Shown here piece after piece: positions 63,595 through 64,000 of a stretch of DNA of 64,000 bases. The notes beneath the pieces are model-generated. The model worked only from the letters and a program-made list of their open reading frames with translations, did no database searches and was not told the DNA's origin. The stretch lies in NCBI GenBank assembly GCA_965279285.1, contig OZ257148.1, positions 372,001 to 436,000 on the forward strand. The letters run 5' to 3'. Origin of the DNA: G965279335 sp965279285 (GTDB taxonomy: Bacteria > Pseudomonadota > Gammaproteobacteria > DSM-16500). The translations under genes were made by a program, and so were the position numbers. The stretch's first letter is position 1, and every line of letters starts with the position of its first letter.

Positions 63595-64000
63595 TTAATC
63601 GCCTCCCGATCCATATGACAAACTAATTACTTTACTTCCCGTATCAATATCAACAACTCCATCATATGGATCAATCTTTGTTACTCGCCCGTAATCTCTT
63701 AAAATATCGCCTTCTGCAACTGTCACTGTTTCACCTGAGTCTGATTTTAACCAAGCGCGGCCTGGGATAATAGCTTGTACCGAATAAAGCTGCTTATTAG
63801 ACTCCGCTGATCGACCCGATGAACGAGGTATAGTTATTGTCGGCGCTTGCTGCTTTGCTGAACTTTGTAACAATTGAGTAATCTGAGTCAGTGCTGCCTC
63901 AATATTGGCAACACGCGTATTTAATTCTTGTAACTTCGCTTGCGTACTCGCTGTTTGATTTTCATAATCCGTCATTTTTTGCGGATACTCAATTTGTAAT
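63595..64000 (-). CDS. icmG: Dot/Icm type IVB secretion protein DotF (IcmG), C-terminal part, cut by the window edge
   Basis: The visible 134 residues are the C-terminal end; the frame stays open through 64000, so an internal ATG at 63975 should not be taken as the start. A coiled coil (KLQELNTRVANIEAALTQIT) precedes the globular end IPGRAWLKSDSGETVTVAEG, then YGRVTKIDPYDGVVDIDTGS. These match the periplasmic tail of DotF. DotF is an inner-membrane-anchored component of the core complex. It is the first visible gene of the icmG-C-D-J-B operon, whose promoter lies beyond the right edge. Confidence 0.88.
   Translation of the reverse strand, partial: LQIEYPQKMTDYENQTASTQAKLQELNTRVANIEAALTQITQLLQSSAKQQAPTITIPRSSGRSAESNKQLYSVQAIIPGRAWLKSDSGETVTVAEGDILRDYGRVTKIDPYDGVVDIDTGSKVISLSYGSGGD

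Noticed and set aside
1..64000. Insertion sequence or prophage genes
   Set aside because: Both strands were scanned for transposase, integrase or phage structural motifs and none was found; only non-coding repeats are present.

Overview
The window is an AT-rich stretch of a gammaproteobacterial chromosome, most likely from the Legionellales (Legionella/Coxiella relatives). The strongest evidence is at the right end. The Dot/Icm type IVB genes icmG(dotF)-icmC-icmD-icmJ-icmB lie there in the canonical order, and a dotU(icmH)-icmF pair lies nearby. The housekeeping genes (accB-accC-prmA-fis, yicC/rph, hemB, rsmJ, sbcB, xthA, uup) are ordinary gammaproteobacterial ones. No transposase, integrase or phage gene was seen.

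Layout. (1) About 1-24 kb is a type VI secretion locus of the imp type. A leftward operon tssA-tssB-tssC-tssC paralogue-tssE-tssF-tssG encodes sheath and baseplate. A divergent rightward group encodes an unknown protein with an ADP-ribosyltransferase-like motif pattern, VgrG, a DUF6931-like protein and a PAAR tip. Hcp is on the other strand. An FHA-like accessory gene and tssJ-tssK-tssL-tssM encode the membrane complex. Two unusual genes follow tssM: one carries a Ser-Gly-His-Phe-x-Pro motif, the other is a 1182-residue protein with a non-canonical J domain (HAD instead of HPD) and a threefold internal repeat. No ClpV (TssH) gene is in the window. (2) About 24-33 kb holds RNA, DNA and envelope genes (yicC, rph, ridA-like, a LuxR-type regulator, xthA, an AsmA-like protein, tRNA-Gly(CCC), sbcB). 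(3) About 33-47 kb holds a type II secretion system split into gspDEF, gspGHIJKLM and a lone gspC inside a hemB operon on the opposite strand. Uup and a two-gene unknown operon sit between the first two parts. (4) About 47-52.6 kb is housekeeping: rsmJ, a DedA protein, accB-accC-prmA-fis. (5) About 52.7-64 kb is the Dot/Icm region: dotU-icmF, an 848-residue candidate effector with a permuted-papain-like N-terminus, and the convergent icm operon, which runs off the right edge inside dotF/icmG.

Three secretion systems (T6SS, T2SS and T4BSS) therefore lie in 64 kb. There are two paralogous DotU/IcmF-type pairs, one serving the T6SS and one the T4BSS.

Intergenic DNA is heavily colonised by palindromic repeats. 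Family A is a REP-like doublet with GTAG heads, present in about eight copies. Family B is a GTCATCCTGAG palindrome with three copies, and family D is one GTCATCCC-type repeat. Family C has two copies of a roughly 155-bp palindrome with an almost identical 60-nt core. Its long arms differ between copies yet remain complementary within each copy. Families A and C share the same terminal motif (about TAACTAYTYAGC). This is the least explained signal in the window.
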